A stretch of 64,000 bases of DNA from Nitrospinae bacterium bin107 (GTDB lineage: Bacteria; UBA8248), in assembly GCA_002238965.1 (NCBI GenBank), contig MPNJ01000004.1, positions 216,722 to 280,721 of the forward strand, written 5' to 3'. A program made the translations under genes and the position numbers. Of the stretch, positions 41,772 through 51,149 are shown in pieces (the stretch's first letter is position 1; each line of letters begins with the position of its first letter). The notes beneath the pieces are model-generated. The model saw nothing but the letters and a program-made list of their open reading frames with translations, was not told the DNA's origin and did not search any database.

Positions 41772-41811
41772 CCTTCGCCGACCGGAGCGAGGAGCCAATA
41801 ATGGCCGAAGG
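41772..41811 (-). promoter_or_regulatory. Hairpin in the rpsF leader, possible S6:S18 regulatory element
   Basis: On the minus strand CCTTCG-G-CC pairs with GGCGAAGG (eight base pairs with one bulged G) around a 23-base loop that contains CCG in CTCCGGTC, 31 bases before the rpsF ATG. In several bacteria an S6:S18 complex binds a CCG-containing leader hairpin to control this operon. Position fits; the detailed fold is not confirmed. Confidence 0.28.
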
Positions 41812-41839
41812 TTAGCACACATGCCCTCGGCGGGCCATA

Positions 41840-41860
41840 GCGGCTCCAATAAGGAGCCGC
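41840..41860. other. Perfect inverted repeat downstream of hppA
   Basis: GCGGCTCC and GGAGCCGC form a perfect eight-base-pair stem with a five-base loop between hppA and rpsF. On the minus strand the run of six T lies before the stem, not after it, so it is not a standard intrinsic terminator. It could protect the hppA message end or help a Rho-type stop. Confidence 0.45.
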
Positions 41861-41894
41861 AAAAAACTTGCTTTGCTTCAGACGCCCGCTTTCA

Positions 41895-43892
41895 CTAGAA
41901 AAGCGGCGCCAACACGAGAGATACGATGGACATCAACTTGATCAGAATGTTCATCGAAGGGCCCGAGGTGTCCTTCATCGGGTCTCCTACCGTATCGCCC
42001 ACAACGGCTGCCTTGTGGGCCTCGGAGCCTTTGCCGCCGAGTTTGCCGTCTTCTATCTCTTTTTTCGCATTATCCCAGGCGCCGCCCGCGTTCGCCATCA
42101 GCAAGGCGACGAGAACACCCGAGAGCAGGGCGCCGGCGAGCATACCGCCGAGAGCCTCTTTGCCCATCAGATACCCCACTATAATGGGCGCGACGACGGC
42201 TACTACGCCGGGGAGCACCATCTCCTTGAGAGCGGCCTGGGTGCTGATGTCGATACAGCGCGCACTGTCGGGGTCCGCCGTTCCCTCCATGATGCCGGGA
42301 ATCTCACGGAACTGACGTCTGATCTCCTGAATCATGATGAATGCGGCCTTACCGACAGATTTCATGGTCAGCGCACCAATGAGGAACGGAACCGCCCCGC
42401 CGATGAACATGCCGGCCACCACCTTCGCTTCGGTGAGGTTGATCTGCTGAAGATCGGCCGCTTTCGTGTACGCAGCGTAAAAGGCGAGCGCCGTCAGCGC
42501 GGCGGAGCCGATGGCGAATCCCTTGCCGATGGCCGCCGTGGTGTTGCCCAGCGCGTCGAGGCCGTCGGTGATCTTCCGCGTTTCGGGCCCCAACTCGCTC
42601 ATTTCCGTGATTCCGCCCGCGTTATCGGCAATCGGGCCATACGCATCGACCGACATGGTGATGCCGATCGTCGCCAGCATTCCCACGGCGGCGATGGAGA
42701 TGCCGTAGAGCCCCGCCCAGCCGTTCGAGACGAGGGTAATCACCGCCAATACGAGCAGGGGAGCGCACACGCTCTCGAGACCCACGGCGAAGCCGCTGAT
42801 GATGTTCGTCGCCACTCCGGTCTCGGAGGCAGCGACGATTTCGCCGACGGGCTTTCCGCCCGTTCCGGTGTAATACTCGGTGAGCCAGCCGATGAGGACG
42901 CCGCCGGCCGCGCCGAAGAGAACCGAGCCGAACACGCCGTTATTCAGGCCCAGCGAGCCGGTAACGAAAAAAGCCAGGATGATGAATATGACCGTCGCGA
43001 TTCCGGTGGCGCTCCTGAGGGCGAGGGCCGGGTTTTTCGATGCCAGCACCTTCATCGAGGCGATGCCTATCGAGGAGGCGATCAAGCCCATCATAGCGAG
43101 CAGCAGGGGCAGCGCCATCGCCGCCGAGCTGTTCGCGCCCAGGGCCGTGCCGATGGTCGAGCCGATGAATATCGTCGAAATGATGGCGCCAACGTAGGAT
43201 TCGAACAAGTCGGCGCCCATGCCGGCGACGTCCCCCACGCAGTCGCCCACGTTGTCGGCGATGACGGCTGGATTCCTCGGATCGTCTTCGGGAATGTTCG
43301 CCTCCACCTTGCCGACGAGGTCCGCGCCCACGTCCGCGGTCTTGGTGAAAATACCGCCGCCCACGCGCGCGAACAGCGCGATGGAGCTCGCGCCCATCGA
43401 GAAACCGCTGATGATGGTCACGTTCGACGCATTATTGAGCAGGTCGAAATACCAGAACAACGCCCCCACGCCCAAAAGTCCCAGGCTCGCGACGGAAAGA
43501 CCCATCACGGTTCCGCCGAAGAACGCCATGGAGAGCGCGCCCGCCTGGCCCGCACCCGAATTCGCCGCCGCCGCCGTTCTCACGTTCGCCTTCGTAGCCG
43601 AGTTCATGCCGAAAAAGCCGGCGAGAACCGAGCAGATGGCGCCGACGATGAAGGCGATACCCGTTTTCACGGATATGGCGACGCTCAGAAGAACGAAGAC
43701 GACCACGACGAAAATCGCGAGAATCTTGTATTCCCTCTTCAGAAACACCATTGCGCCTTCATGTATCTGGCCGGCGAGTTTCCGCATCAGATCGTTGCCG
43801 TCTGATTGTTTGGAAACCCAATTGTAAATCGCAGCCGCCAGAACCAACCCCGCAATCCCGAAGATTGCGGCCATGTTTGAGAAAGCAACCAT
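41895..43892 (-). CDS. hppA: Membrane-bound pyrophosphatase, predicted K+-dependent ion pump
   Basis: Couples pyrophosphate hydrolysis to H+ or Na+ export. The 665-aa protein has about 16 membrane helices and the acidic substrate loops [20 protein letters not shown] and [18 protein letters not shown]. At the K+-dependence site it reads [10 protein letters not shown] with Ala453 where K+-independent enzymes have Lys, so potassium stimulation is predicted. Whether it pumps H+ or Na+ cannot be read safely. GGGAG lies before the ATG. It follows pth by 88 bases. Confidence 0.95.
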   Translation of the reverse strand: MVAFSNMAAIFGIAGLVLAAAIYNWVSKQSDGNDLMRKLAGQIHEGAMVFLKREYKILAIFVVVVFVLLSVAISVKTGIAFIVGAICSVLAGFFGMNSATKANVRTAAAANSGAGQAGALSMAFFGGTVMGLSVASLGLLGVGALFWYFDLLNNASNVTIISGFSMGASSIALFARVGGGIFTKTADVGADLVGKVEANIPEDDPRNPAVIADNVGDCVGDVAGMGADLFESYVGAIISTIFIGSTIGTALGANSSAAMALPLLLAMMGLIASSIGIASMKVLASKNPALALRSATGIATVIFIILAFFVTGSLGLNNGVFGSVLFGAAGGVLIGWLTEYYTGTGGKPVGEIVAASETGVATNIISGFAVGLESVCAPLLVLAVITLVSNGWAGLYGISIAAVGMLATIGITMSVDAYGPIADNAGGITEMSELGPETRKITDGLDALGNTTAAIGKGFAIGSAALTALAFYAAYTKAADLQQINLTEAKVVAGMFIGGAVPFLIGALTMKSVGKAAFIMIQEIRRQFREIPGIMEGTADPDSARCIDISTQAALKEMVLPGVVAVVAPIIVGYLMGKEALGGMLAGALLSGVLVALLMANAGGAWDNAKKEIEDGKLGGKGSEAHKAAVVGDTVGDPMKDTSGPSMNILIKLMSIVSLVLAPLF

Positions 43893-43980
43893 TATCTCCC
43901 TTTCCTCCTCCTCACGGGCTGTTTAGCGAGAGGTATTAAGATGGACTTTCAACTTTGCAATGAGCAAGACGGATTCAAGG

Positions 43981-44520
43981 TCATTTGCCAACAACGAACT
44001 CAATCGCCCGGTGCATCGCCTCATCAACAGCAGGATCCACTGCTTCCAATTCATGATCGAGAAAAGGATCCAACAACCAATCCGCACCGTTCACGCCACT
44101 CGGCGGTCTGCCCACCCCGATGCGCAGACGGGAAAACTCGTCCGTACCCAATGAGTGGATGATGCTGCCGATGCCATGATGGCCAGCGTCTCCACCCGAT
44201 TTCTTGAACTTCACACGTCCGAGCTCGATATCCATGTCGTCGTGCATCACAAGTAAATCTTCAGGCGCCAGCCCTTCTCCGAGAAGGAGCGCCCTCACGG
44301 CCTTGCCACTTAAATTCATAAACGTCTGAGGTTTCGCGAGTATGAATTTCCACCCCCTGAGCGACCCACTGCCCAGGACGGAATGGTATTTCGAATCATT
44401 CACCGAAACGCGATGGGCGCGGGCCATTCTATCCACCGCCCAGAACCCCAGATTGTGCCTCGTCAGCGCATACTCTAAACCGGGGTTGCCAAGACCGACG
44501 ATCAAGACAGCGGCAGCCAT
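43981..44520 (-). CDS. pth: Peptidyl-tRNA hydrolase
   Basis: Rescues tRNAs from peptidyl-tRNA that falls off ribosomes. The 179-aa protein has the N-terminal VGLGNPGLEYALTRHN segment with N12 and catalytic H22, KPQTFMNLSG, and HDDMDIELGRVKFKKSGGDAGHHG. The order rplY-pth is conserved widely. Confidence 0.96.
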   Translation of the reverse strand: MAAAVLIVGLGNPGLEYALTRHNLGFWAVDRMARAHRVSVNDSKYHSVLGSGSLRGWKFILAKPQTFMNLSGKAVRALLLGEGLAPEDLLVMHDDMDIELGRVKFKKSGGDAGHHGIGSIIHSLGTDEFSRLRIGVGRPPSGVNGADWLLDPFLDHELEAVDPAVDEAMHRAIEFVVGK

Positions 44521-44562
44521 TTACACCCCAGTCTCATTATTGCCGGCTTCCCGCACGAACCA

Positions 44563-45237
44563 TCAGTCGGAAGATTCAGCCGCTTTGTCCCCCTCGTCAT
44601 CTGATGCCTCGGCATCCGGCGCATCTTCTCCTTCGCCTTCGACATCAAATTCATCCTCGACCTCTTCTTCCTCTTCTTCGACCGGAACCATAACCGTCAT
44701 GACGGGATCATCGGGGTCGGCCACCAGCTCAACGCCTTCGGGAATCAGCAGATCACGCACGTGAATCACATCGCCAATTTCCACCTCCGAAACATCGACT
44801 TCGATCTGCTCCGGGATGGCGTTCGGCAAACAGGATACCTCCAGTTCGCGCAGCAACTGAGAGACTGTTCCACCCATTTTTTCACCGGGCGACTCACCCG
44901 ACAAGGATAGAGGCACGGCGATTTCGATCTTCTCGTCCATCCGGATTTCCAGAAAATCCGCATGGACAATTGTGTCCTTCATCGGGTCGCGTTGAAGCTC
45001 TTTTACGATAACGGGGCGGTCCGAGGCGGCTTCGCCCTCGACGTTGAGTTGGAAGATGACGTTGGCGCCGGCCCTCGTACCGAGCAAGGCTTCCAGTTCC
45101 TTGGGGCTGATGGTCAAGGGTGTGGAATCTTTAATCCCGTACACGACGCCCGGTATGTTGCCTGCTTTTCTTACCGCACGGGCGCCGCTCTTTCCTTTTA
45201 GGGCTCTTTTATTCACCGAGAGTGACAAATTTTCCAT
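44563..45237 (-). CDS. rplY: 50S ribosomal protein L25/Ctc with acidic tail
   Basis: 5S rRNA-binding protein of the longer Ctc type. In 224 aa, residues about 1-95 are the L25 domain (KRALKGKSGARAVRKAGNIP, VVYG) and about 96-186 the TL5/Ctc beta domain. Residues 187-224 are a strongly acidic tail of Glu and Asp, longer than usual. It lies between prs and pth, 33 bases after prs. Confidence 0.94.
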   Translation of the reverse strand: MENLSLSVNKRALKGKSGARAVRKAGNIPGVVYGIKDSTPLTISPKELEALLGTRAGANVIFQLNVEGEAASDRPVIVKELQRDPMKDTIVHADFLEIRMDEKIEIAVPLSLSGESPGEKMGGTVSQLLRELEVSCLPNAIPEQIEVDVSEVEIGDVIHVRDLLIPEGVELVADPDDPVMTVMVPVEEEEEEVEDEFDVEGEGEDAPDAEASDDEGDKAAESSD

Positions 45238-45270
45238 TTTTCGCTCCAGATATTCCGTCCAGCAGAATAG

Positions 45271-46215
45271 TTATTCGAACAAACTGCTCACGGAGGCATT
45301 CTCGTGGATCCGGCGGATCGCCTCGGCCAAAAGCCTCCCCACCTCCAGGACTTTAATGCGAGAGCAGCCTTTCGCTTTATCCGAAAGAGGTATCGAATCG
45401 CTCACGACGAATTCGACGATGCCCGATTTTTCGATTCTCTCCACCGCCGGGCCCGACAAGACTGCGTGCGTGCAGCAAGCGTATACCTGCCGCGCGCCGG
45501 CCGCCATGAGCGCATCGGCGCCCTGGCTGATCGTGCCCGCCGTATCACAAAGATCATCCACGACCAGAACGTCGCATCCTTTCACGTCGCCGATGATGTT
45601 CATGACTTCCGAGTGGTTCGCCCGCTCCCTCCGCTTATCGATGATGCCGAGACTCGCGTTCATCCTCCTCGCGTAGTCACGGGCCCTCTCCACGCCTCCG
45701 GCGTCGGGCGAGACGACCACCAAATCCTTCAATTCCTTCTTCTTGAAATACTCTATCATGATGGGCGCGGAATAGAGATGGTCCACGGGAATATCGAAAA
45801 ACCCCTGTATCTGGCCCGCATGCAAATCCATGGCGATGACCCTGTCCGCACCCGAGGCGGCCAGAAGGTTGGCGACGAGTTTCGCGGTAATGGGCACTCT
45901 CGGCTGCACCTTCCGGTCCTGGCGCGCGTACGCGAAATAGGGGATCACCGCCGTGATGCGCTCGGCCGATGAGCGCCTGAACGCATCGAGCATGATGAGC
46001 ATTTCCATCAGGTTCGCATTCCCGGGAGAACACAGACTCTGTACGGCGAACACGTCCGCGCCCCGGATGTTCTCGTTTATTCGGACAAACGTTTCCCCGT
46101 CACTGAAATCGATGATTTCTATCGAGCCGGGCCGGATGTACAAAGAATCAAAAATACTCTGATTCAGTGCCGGATTCGATCGCCCGCCGAAGACCTTTAA
46201 CTGATGTCCATTCAC
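45271..46215 (-). CDS. prs: Ribose-phosphate pyrophosphokinase (PRPP synthase)
   Basis: Makes PRPP for nucleotide, histidine and tryptophan synthesis. The 314-aa protein has FSDGETFVRINENIRG near the N-terminus, the ATP/catalytic segment YARQDRKVQPRVPI, DLHAGQIQGFFD and the PRPP loop DVLVVDDLCDTAGT. The start is GTG at 46213-46215 after AGGA. A candidate promoter lies about 50 bases upstream, so prs-rplY-pth may also be made separately from ispE. Confidence 0.96.
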   Translation of the reverse strand: MNGHQLKVFGGRSNPALNQSIFDSLYIRPGSIEIIDFSDGETFVRINENIRGADVFAVQSLCSPGNANLMEMLIMLDAFRRSSAERITAVIPYFAYARQDRKVQPRVPITAKLVANLLAASGADRVIAMDLHAGQIQGFFDIPVDHLYSAPIMIEYFKKKELKDLVVVSPDAGGVERARDYARRMNASLGIIDKRRERANHSEVMNIIGDVKGCDVLVVDDLCDTAGTISQGADALMAAGARQVYACCTHAVLSGPAVERIEKSGIVEFVVSDSIPLSDKAKGCSRIKVLEVGRLLAEAIRRIHENASVSSLFE

Positions 46216-46262
46216 CGTTCCTGCTCACATTGTATTGTTCATTCAATCACAAAGAGCGATTT

Positions 46263-46291
46263 TTGATACTTGATTTTCCAGGCGGAGGCAA
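46263..46291 (-). promoter_or_regulatory. Candidate promoter of prs-rplY-pth
   Basis: On the minus strand TTGCCT (46286-46291) and TATCAA (46263-46268) are separated by 17 bases in the 134-bp AT-rich gap between ispE and prs. This is the only gap of this size in the plsC-pth run, which agrees with an internal promoter. Confidence 0.35.
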
Positions 46292-46349
46292 GTGGTGAGA
46301 GGCGAAATTCTCTCTATTTCCCGTTTTTTCAGAAATTTCCCCTAACTTT

Positions 46350-47246
46350 TCAGTTTTTTTTCGAATACCACGTCTCCTGAAGCGGAGTCGTGAGAAAACA
46401 TTCGCAATTCTCCCCCTTTTCACTCTTCCTGATACGGATTGCCGCCCGCTCGGCCTCCCCTTTCCGTCGAAAAAAGCCGAAAATCGTCGAGCCGCTGCCG
46501 CTCATCATGGCCCTAACGGCGCCTTGGCGTAAGAGCTCCTCACACAGGCTCTCGAGCCGGGGAAATTTCGGAAAGACGATTTTCTGCAAATCATTGCCGT
46601 ATTCATACTTCCCGAGGCGCACCAGACCGCTTGTTTCGTCGAAATCTCGTCCCTCCCCGCCCAGTTTTGCACGAGACCAGCCATAGACTTCGTGCGTGGA
46701 CAAAACCACGGGGGGCTTGACCAATAGAAACCAGCCGCTCCTCAGAGCTTCTTTCGTCTCGACACGCTCGCCCCTGCCCCGGCAAACCGCCGCCGGTCCA
46801 CCGAGAAAAAACGGGACATCCGAGCCGACGCGCGCGGCTACTTCGCTCAATTCCGCCTTGCGCATACCGAGGCGCCAGGCCCGGTTCAGCGCCCAGAGCG
46901 CTCCCGCCGCGTTGCCGCTCCCCCCGCCCAGGCCTGCACCCGCGGGGATGTTCTTCTTCAGATAGATGCGCGCACCGAGCGCATCGCGTCCCGATGCTTC
47001 CCGCAAAGCCCGAGCCGCGCGATGCACGATGTTCTCTCTGCCGCCGGGAACATCAGTCCTATCCGTATAAACAAGAATCCTCTTGCCGCCCGGCTCGATT
47101 CGAACCTCGTCATACAGCGATACCTGCTGCATCCACGTGATGAGTTCGTGATAGCCGTCGGCGCGCAGACCCAGGATCCTCAGGCGCAGGTTGATTTTCG
47201 CAGGCGTTCTCAAGGCCACGGTTTCGGAAACATCTTTGCCGCTCAT
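46350..47246 (-). CDS. ispE: 4-diphosphocytidyl-2-C-methyl-D-erythritol kinase IspE
   Basis: GHMP-family kinase of the MEP isoprenoid pathway. The 298-aa protein has PAKINLRLRILG and DGYHEL at the N-terminus, the ATP loop IPAGAGLGGGSGNAAGAL and the C-terminal MMSGSGSTIFGFF motif. The start is uncertain: ATG at 47244-47246 gives an eight-base gap to the upstream gene, while GTG at 47268-47270 would overlap it by 16 bases. The common order ispE-prs-rplY-pth supports the call. Confidence 0.93.
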   Translation of the reverse strand: MSGKDVSETVALRTPAKINLRLRILGLRADGYHELITWMQQVSLYDEVRIEPGGKRILVYTDRTDVPGGRENIVHRAARALREASGRDALGARIYLKKNIPAGAGLGGGSGNAAGALWALNRAWRLGMRKAELSEVAARVGSDVPFFLGGPAAVCRGRGERVETKEALRSGWFLLVKPPVVLSTHEVYGWSRAKLGGEGRDFDETSGLVRLGKYEYGNDLQKIVFPKFPRLESLCEELLRQGAVRAMMSGSGSTIFGFFRRKGEAERAAIRIRKSEKGENCECFLTTPLQETWYSKKN

Positions 47247-47254
47247 GAAACGGG

Positions 47255-48166
47255 CTATCCTCCCAGCCACAGCGTCCTGGCGCCCCGGGGAGGCTCCAGT
47301 CGGAATAACTCGTCCGGAAGCGTCGTGTCCATCACGTCCTCATCCGTCGGGTAGGAGATGTGGAGCCGGTTCTTTCCATCGGGCCCGAGGATCTCCACCT
47401 GTGAGGGACGCCACACGTTCGCGGTTTTGACAAACTCGCCATAGTGAACAACGACTGCCCCCCGCTGCGTGCGAAGTTCCATTTTCACGGGATGAAGACC
47501 GCGAGGCTCCAATTCGACAAAACCCGAAAGCGCTCCTCCGGCTCCCCTCTTCGTCTCGAGCACATAGACGGAACCCGGCTTTTTCAATTCGAGATTTTCC
47601 TCGCCTCCCATTACAGCCGCCCAGTCCCCCAGCAAAAGCTTGATGAAAATCCCGCTGTTCAGCGGGATTCCAAGAATCTCCTCGATTCCCCGCCTGTCCG
47701 TCCTGCCCATGTAAATGGCGTTGCGCGAAGGCGAATAAGCGCGAAACGAGGCGCCATGCGCGACGACCACCACCAAAGGCGTGCCGAACGGAGAGAGCGG
47801 CTCCATCCGCAGCGAGTCGGGCTTTCTCAGGACAAGGGCCACGTTACCGGCAAACGTACCCTGTGGAACCAAGGGGTTCTCGTGTCTCGCCTGCGAGCGA
47901 TCGCCGTGATAGCGCAACTGCATGAATGTCATGCCCCGGTACGCACGGAGATATCGCCTCTGCCTCAGCTTGGCCATGATTTCCGCCCGTGACATATCGA
48001 GCGGTGCGACTTCCTCCACTTGTCCGGTTTTCAGGAGCGCGCAACCGGCTATCGCGAAGCAAAAAAATACCAGACAAATACGCAAGCTAATCAAATACCA
48101 AATGTCCCATGTGAGAGAAGTCGAGAAAATCCGGGCGGGAAACAGAGGGCGTAGCCAAATGTTCAA
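47255..48166 (-). CDS. LolB-like/DUF4292 outer-membrane lipoprotein
   Basis: Up to 303 aa with a hydrophobic stretch ending in the lipobox AIAGC, then a beta-rich periplasmic domain (PDSLRMEPLSPFGTP, AYSPSRNAIYMGR, IPLNSGIFIKLLLG) resembling LolB and DUF4292 proteins, which bind lipoproteins or lipids. LolB beside ispE and prs is a known neighbourhood. The start is uncertain: the first TTG (48164-48166) gives an unusually long leader, while a TTG 25 codons later gives a normal lipoprotein signal peptide with GGGA nine bases upstream. Confidence 0.72.
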   Translation of the reverse strand: MNIWLRPLFPARIFSTSLTWDIWYLISLRICLVFFCFAIAGCALLKTGQVEEVAPLDMSRAEIMAKLRQRRYLRAYRGMTFMQLRYHGDRSQARHENPLVPQGTFAGNVALVLRKPDSLRMEPLSPFGTPLVVVVAHGASFRAYSPSRNAIYMGRTDRRGIEEILGIPLNSGIFIKLLLGDWAAVMGGEENLELKKPGSVYVLETKRGAGGALSGFVELEPRGLHPVKMELRTQRGAVVVHYGEFVKTANVWRPSQVEILGPDGKNRLHISYPTDEDVMDTTLPDELFRLEPPRGARTLWLGG

Positions 48167-48180
48167 GGAATCGGGTGCCC

Positions 48181-49920
48181 CTACATGAGGGGCTTATCCT
48201 TTTTCTGTAGGTACTTTTGAATCTTTTTTTTCAGTTTTTCGTTTTTCGGGTCCGCCTCGGAGGCACGCTTCCAGTGGAGAAGCGCATTTCCGAGGTCTTC
48301 CAAGGCAAAATATATGTCGCCCAAGTGATCAAGGACGACAGCGTCCTTGGGCATCTTCGTCGCCGCGTGACGCACCTTTACGAGTGCTTCGTTTAAGCGG
48401 CCCTGACGGTAGTAGATCCACCCGATGCTGTCGAGAAAAGCGGCGTTCTCCGGCTCGATCGCCAAGGCGCGGTCCAGCAGTTTTTCCGCTTCAGCGATAT
48501 TTTTATCAAGTTCGGAGAACATATAGCCCAGCAAGTTCAGAGCATTCGCATGCTTCGGGTTTATTCGAATGATTTTTCTCGTCGTCGCCTCCACGTCGTC
48601 CCAACGCTTTAGCTCGTAAAACGCCGAGGCGAGAGAATACAAATAACCCTCTCTGTCGGGCTCCAGTGTCACCGCTCTTTGAAGATGGGGCAGGGCTTCG
48701 GTGAACTGCTTCTGTCTGGAGAGCGCCAAACCGCGCGTATAATGCAACCGTCCTTCCTCGGGATGGTGCTTTACGGCCTTATCCAGAATGTCGCTCGCCT
48801 TTTTCCACTCTTTCTGGTCGATGTACAACCAGGCGAGTTGGATGTGCCCGTCCAGCGACTTGGGCAATAAAGACAATAACTCGAGAAGTTCCTCCTCGGC
48901 GCGCTTATATTGCTTCAGTTCTTCATAAATTCTCGCGACATACTTGCGCACCATTTCGTCTTTCGGATTCCTCGCCAGGACGAATCGAAATTCCCGAAGC
49001 GCATCTTGAAATTCTCTTTGATCGAAGTTCAAAAAACCGAGCGTGCGGTGCACACTCACGTTGTCGGGTTCCTCCGAGCGGAGCACTTTGAACTCTTCCA
49101 GAGCCTGCTTCATATTCTTCTTTCGGATGTAGAGCTGCCCCAGGCGAGAGCGAATGATTCGGTTGCCGGGTTCGATTTTTTGCGCTTTTTTGTAGGTTGC
49201 TTCCGCTTCTTCGAATTTTTCCTGCGCCTCATAGAGCCTGGCGAGCAGGAGCCTGCCGCGCATGAATCTGGGCTGTCTCTCCAGGAGTGTAAAAATTTCT
49301 CTCTCCGCCTCGGCGTATTTTTTCAAGCCCGCATAGGCCTGCGCGAGACTATACCTGCCGAGAATGGGCCTTTTCCCCGACTCGACGAGGACCTCCAGCG
49401 TCTCGGCGGCTTCGGAGTATTTGCCCAAATCCAGATAGACGCTGCCCAGGAGCAGGCGCGTTTGCTGGTGATCGGGACTCATTTTCAGCACTTTCTTATA
49501 AATCGCGACGGCTTCGTCCAGTTTCATCCTCGAAGCGTATATGCCCCCCAGAACGAAGTGGGCCTCCAGGTTCTTCGCATCCTGCGCCGTCGCCTTGAGA
49601 GCGTATTTTTCGGCCTCGGTCAGTTCCCCCTGACGGACGAGAAGCGACGCCAGGCGAGTCGACAGAAAAGAGGAGCTCGGATTGTACATGTCCGCCTGGA
49701 CATAAGACGTTTCCGCTTCTTTGAGGTTCCCGGCCAATTCTTCCCGATACCCGGCGATAAAATGAAAATAGGACTTCGACGTACCCTTTATTTTGTCTGA
49801 AAGCGGACGCAGCTTGACCGCTGGCGCAGGCGCGGCGGGTATCACCTCGGGTTCGAGGGGCGCGCACCCAGCCAGGATCAGGGCGAGGGGCAATATCAGC
49901 TTACCGTAGAATTTCAACAT
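48181..49920 (-). CDS. TPR-repeat lipoprotein
   Basis: A 579-aa predicted lipoprotein (lipobox LILAGC, C19) made almost entirely of about 13-15 tetratricopeptide repeats, such as AEAERVEI-like helices and repeated YxxAxxxL...P units. The last repeats include FLDSIGWIYYRQGRLNEAL. Such proteins are scaffolds for envelope assembly; no enzyme domain is seen. It shares an operon with LolB-like, ispE and prs genes, which suggests an envelope role. GAGAGG precedes the ATG at nine bases. Confidence 0.85.
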   Translation of the reverse strand: MLKFYGKLILPLALILAGCAPLEPEVIPAAPAPAVKLRPLSDKIKGTSKSYFHFIAGYREELAGNLKEAETSYVQADMYNPSSSFLSTRLASLLVRQGELTEAEKYALKATAQDAKNLEAHFVLGGIYASRMKLDEAVAIYKKVLKMSPDHQQTRLLLGSVYLDLGKYSEAAETLEVLVESGKRPILGRYSLAQAYAGLKKYAEAEREIFTLLERQPRFMRGRLLLARLYEAQEKFEEAEATYKKAQKIEPGNRIIRSRLGQLYIRKKNMKQALEEFKVLRSEEPDNVSVHRTLGFLNFDQREFQDALREFRFVLARNPKDEMVRKYVARIYEELKQYKRAEEELLELLSLLPKSLDGHIQLAWLYIDQKEWKKASDILDKAVKHHPEEGRLHYTRGLALSRQKQFTEALPHLQRAVTLEPDREGYLYSLASAFYELKRWDDVEATTRKIIRINPKHANALNLLGYMFSELDKNIAEAEKLLDRALAIEPENAAFLDSIGWIYYRQGRLNEALVKVRHAATKMPKDAVVLDHLGDIYFALEDLGNALLHWKRASEADPKNEKLKKKIQKYLQKKDKPLM

Positions 49921-49966
49921 AAAATGCAACCTCTCCAACTATTTCTCGCGCCGGATATTATCATAA

Positions 49967-50458
49967 TTAGGAATTTCCATGCGTACGAATGTGGCAAATG
50001 AGTTTTTCCGCTGCTCGGCGTAATTGCTCATCCCCCACGTCGGCGATGGCGTCCTCTATGGCTGCGTCATCGCCGGAGGAAATCGGCGTCGCTCTCCGAG
50101 AAGACGCAGCCTGTTCATCCTCCTCGTCGTCATCATCAAAGGTGAGGCCTGCGTTCGAGAGTCTGAAGCGAATCTCGTCGATGCGAGAATCCTCCATGTG
50201 CTCATTGATTCTCGCCATCAAATCCTGTTTTCTCAGTTCGAGTTCATACAGCCAACTCGAGTCCGCAACTTCCACATAGAGGCAACCTTTCCTGATAGAT
50301 ACCGGCCGCGCCGCCCGTGAGATGCCCTCACCCACGGCCCTCGGCCAGATTCGAAACACGAAATTCCTCGCCAGCCTCTTGCCCCACGGCTCTTTCTGGC
50401 GCACCTCTCTCAGGATGGATGAAAACTTTCTGGGCTTCGAGAAGGGTCCCCTACTCAC
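49967..50458 (-). CDS. dciA: DciA-like (DUF721) protein, probable replicative helicase loader
   Basis: A 163-aa protein. Residues about 30-100 match DUF721: FRIWPRAVGEGISRAARPV, GCLYVEVADSSWLYEL and LRKQDLMARINEHM. DciA loads DnaB in bacteria that lack DnaC or DnaI, and dnaB lies 10 kb away. The C-terminal part contains an acidic stretch (DDDDEEDEQ). The GTG at 50456-50458 was chosen because AAGGG lies eight bases upstream and it overlaps plsC by eight bases; a TTG further up is possible. Confidence 0.78.
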   Translation of the reverse strand: MSRGPFSKPRKFSSILREVRQKEPWGKRLARNFVFRIWPRAVGEGISRAARPVSIRKGCLYVEVADSSWLYELELRKQDLMARINEHMEDSRIDEIRFRLSNAGLTFDDDDEEDEQAASSRRATPISSGDDAAIEDAIADVGDEQLRRAAEKLICHIRTHGNS

Positions 50459-51149
50459 TTGCAGCGCCCTTTTTCTCTGGAATTTCGGCGATTTCCCCGT
50501 TTTGCAGTTCCTCAATCGCCATCATGACGCGATCGATAATCTTCTGGCTCGCCTCTTTCGTGTTGGCGATTGCATACTCACCGCTTAAATCCATCGGGGC
50601 GCCGAATCGCAACTCGACCCTCGTACCCGGGCGGGGCAGGGTCTTGCCCACCGGAATCACCCGGTCCGCCCCCGTGATTGAGACGGGAATGACCGTGGGG
50701 GTGGTGTTTCTCACGATTCGGCCCACCATCCGGTTTCCCCGCAGGAGCCTCCCGTCACGGCTCCGCGTGCCCTCGGGGTAGAGGATCACTTTTCCCTCTT
50801 TGATGTATTCCTCAATCATTCGGATGGACTTTCTGTCCGCCCCGCCCCGTTTGATGGGGAACCCCCGCCATTTGTGCAGTATCCAGCCAACGACGGGGAG
50901 ATCGAAAAGCTCTTCTTTTCCCGCCTGGCGAAGCAGTTCTTCAGGATATTTCAGGTAGATGGCCCAGGGGATCACCAGGACGTCGAGCGCGGAGATATGA
51001 TTGCTCAAAAAAAGGATGTTCCCTCCCGGCGGGATGTTTTCCATTCCGCTGATTTTCATCCTGGTGAATACGCGCACCAGAAGACCCACGAAGCCGCGCC
51101 CCAGCTTTATCATTACTCGCTCGCTCAATGGACCCGTATCTGCGGTCAA
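50451..51149 (-). CDS. plsC: 1-acyl-sn-glycerol-3-phosphate acyltransferase (PlsC)
   Basis: Makes phosphatidic acid from lysophosphatidic acid at the inner membrane. The 232-aa protein has the HX4D motif H51-ISAL-D56, the FPIKRGG block, and PEGTRSRDG. One N-terminal amphipathic or membrane segment is present. It starts with TTG after GGGAG, with a downstream in-frame ATG as alternative. It is the first gene of the leftward run and diverges from manB. Confidence 0.9.
   Translation of the reverse strand: MTADTGPLSERVMIKLGRGFVGLLVRVFTRMKISGMENIPPGGNILFLSNHISALDVLVIPWAIYLKYPEELLRQAGKEELFDLPVVGWILHKWRGFPIKRGGADRKSIRMIEEYIKEGKVILYPEGTRSRDGRLLRGNRMVGRIVRNTTPTVIPVSITGADRVIPVGKTLPRPGTRVELRFGAPMDLSGEYAIANTKEASQKIIDRVMMAIEELQNGEIAEIPEKKGAASE

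Noticed and set aside
41840..41866. Perfect hairpin with an adjacent run of six A/T as the hppA terminator
   Set aside because: On the minus strand the T run precedes the stem. On the plus strand the stem is followed by A, not T. It therefore fits neither orientation of an intrinsic terminator.
41868..43805. A 645-codon open frame on the plus strand opposite hppA
   Set aside because: It mirrors the hppA gene, has a His/Arg/Glu/Gly-rich composition typical of antisense frames in GC-rich DNA, and resembles no family. hppA on the other strand is certain.
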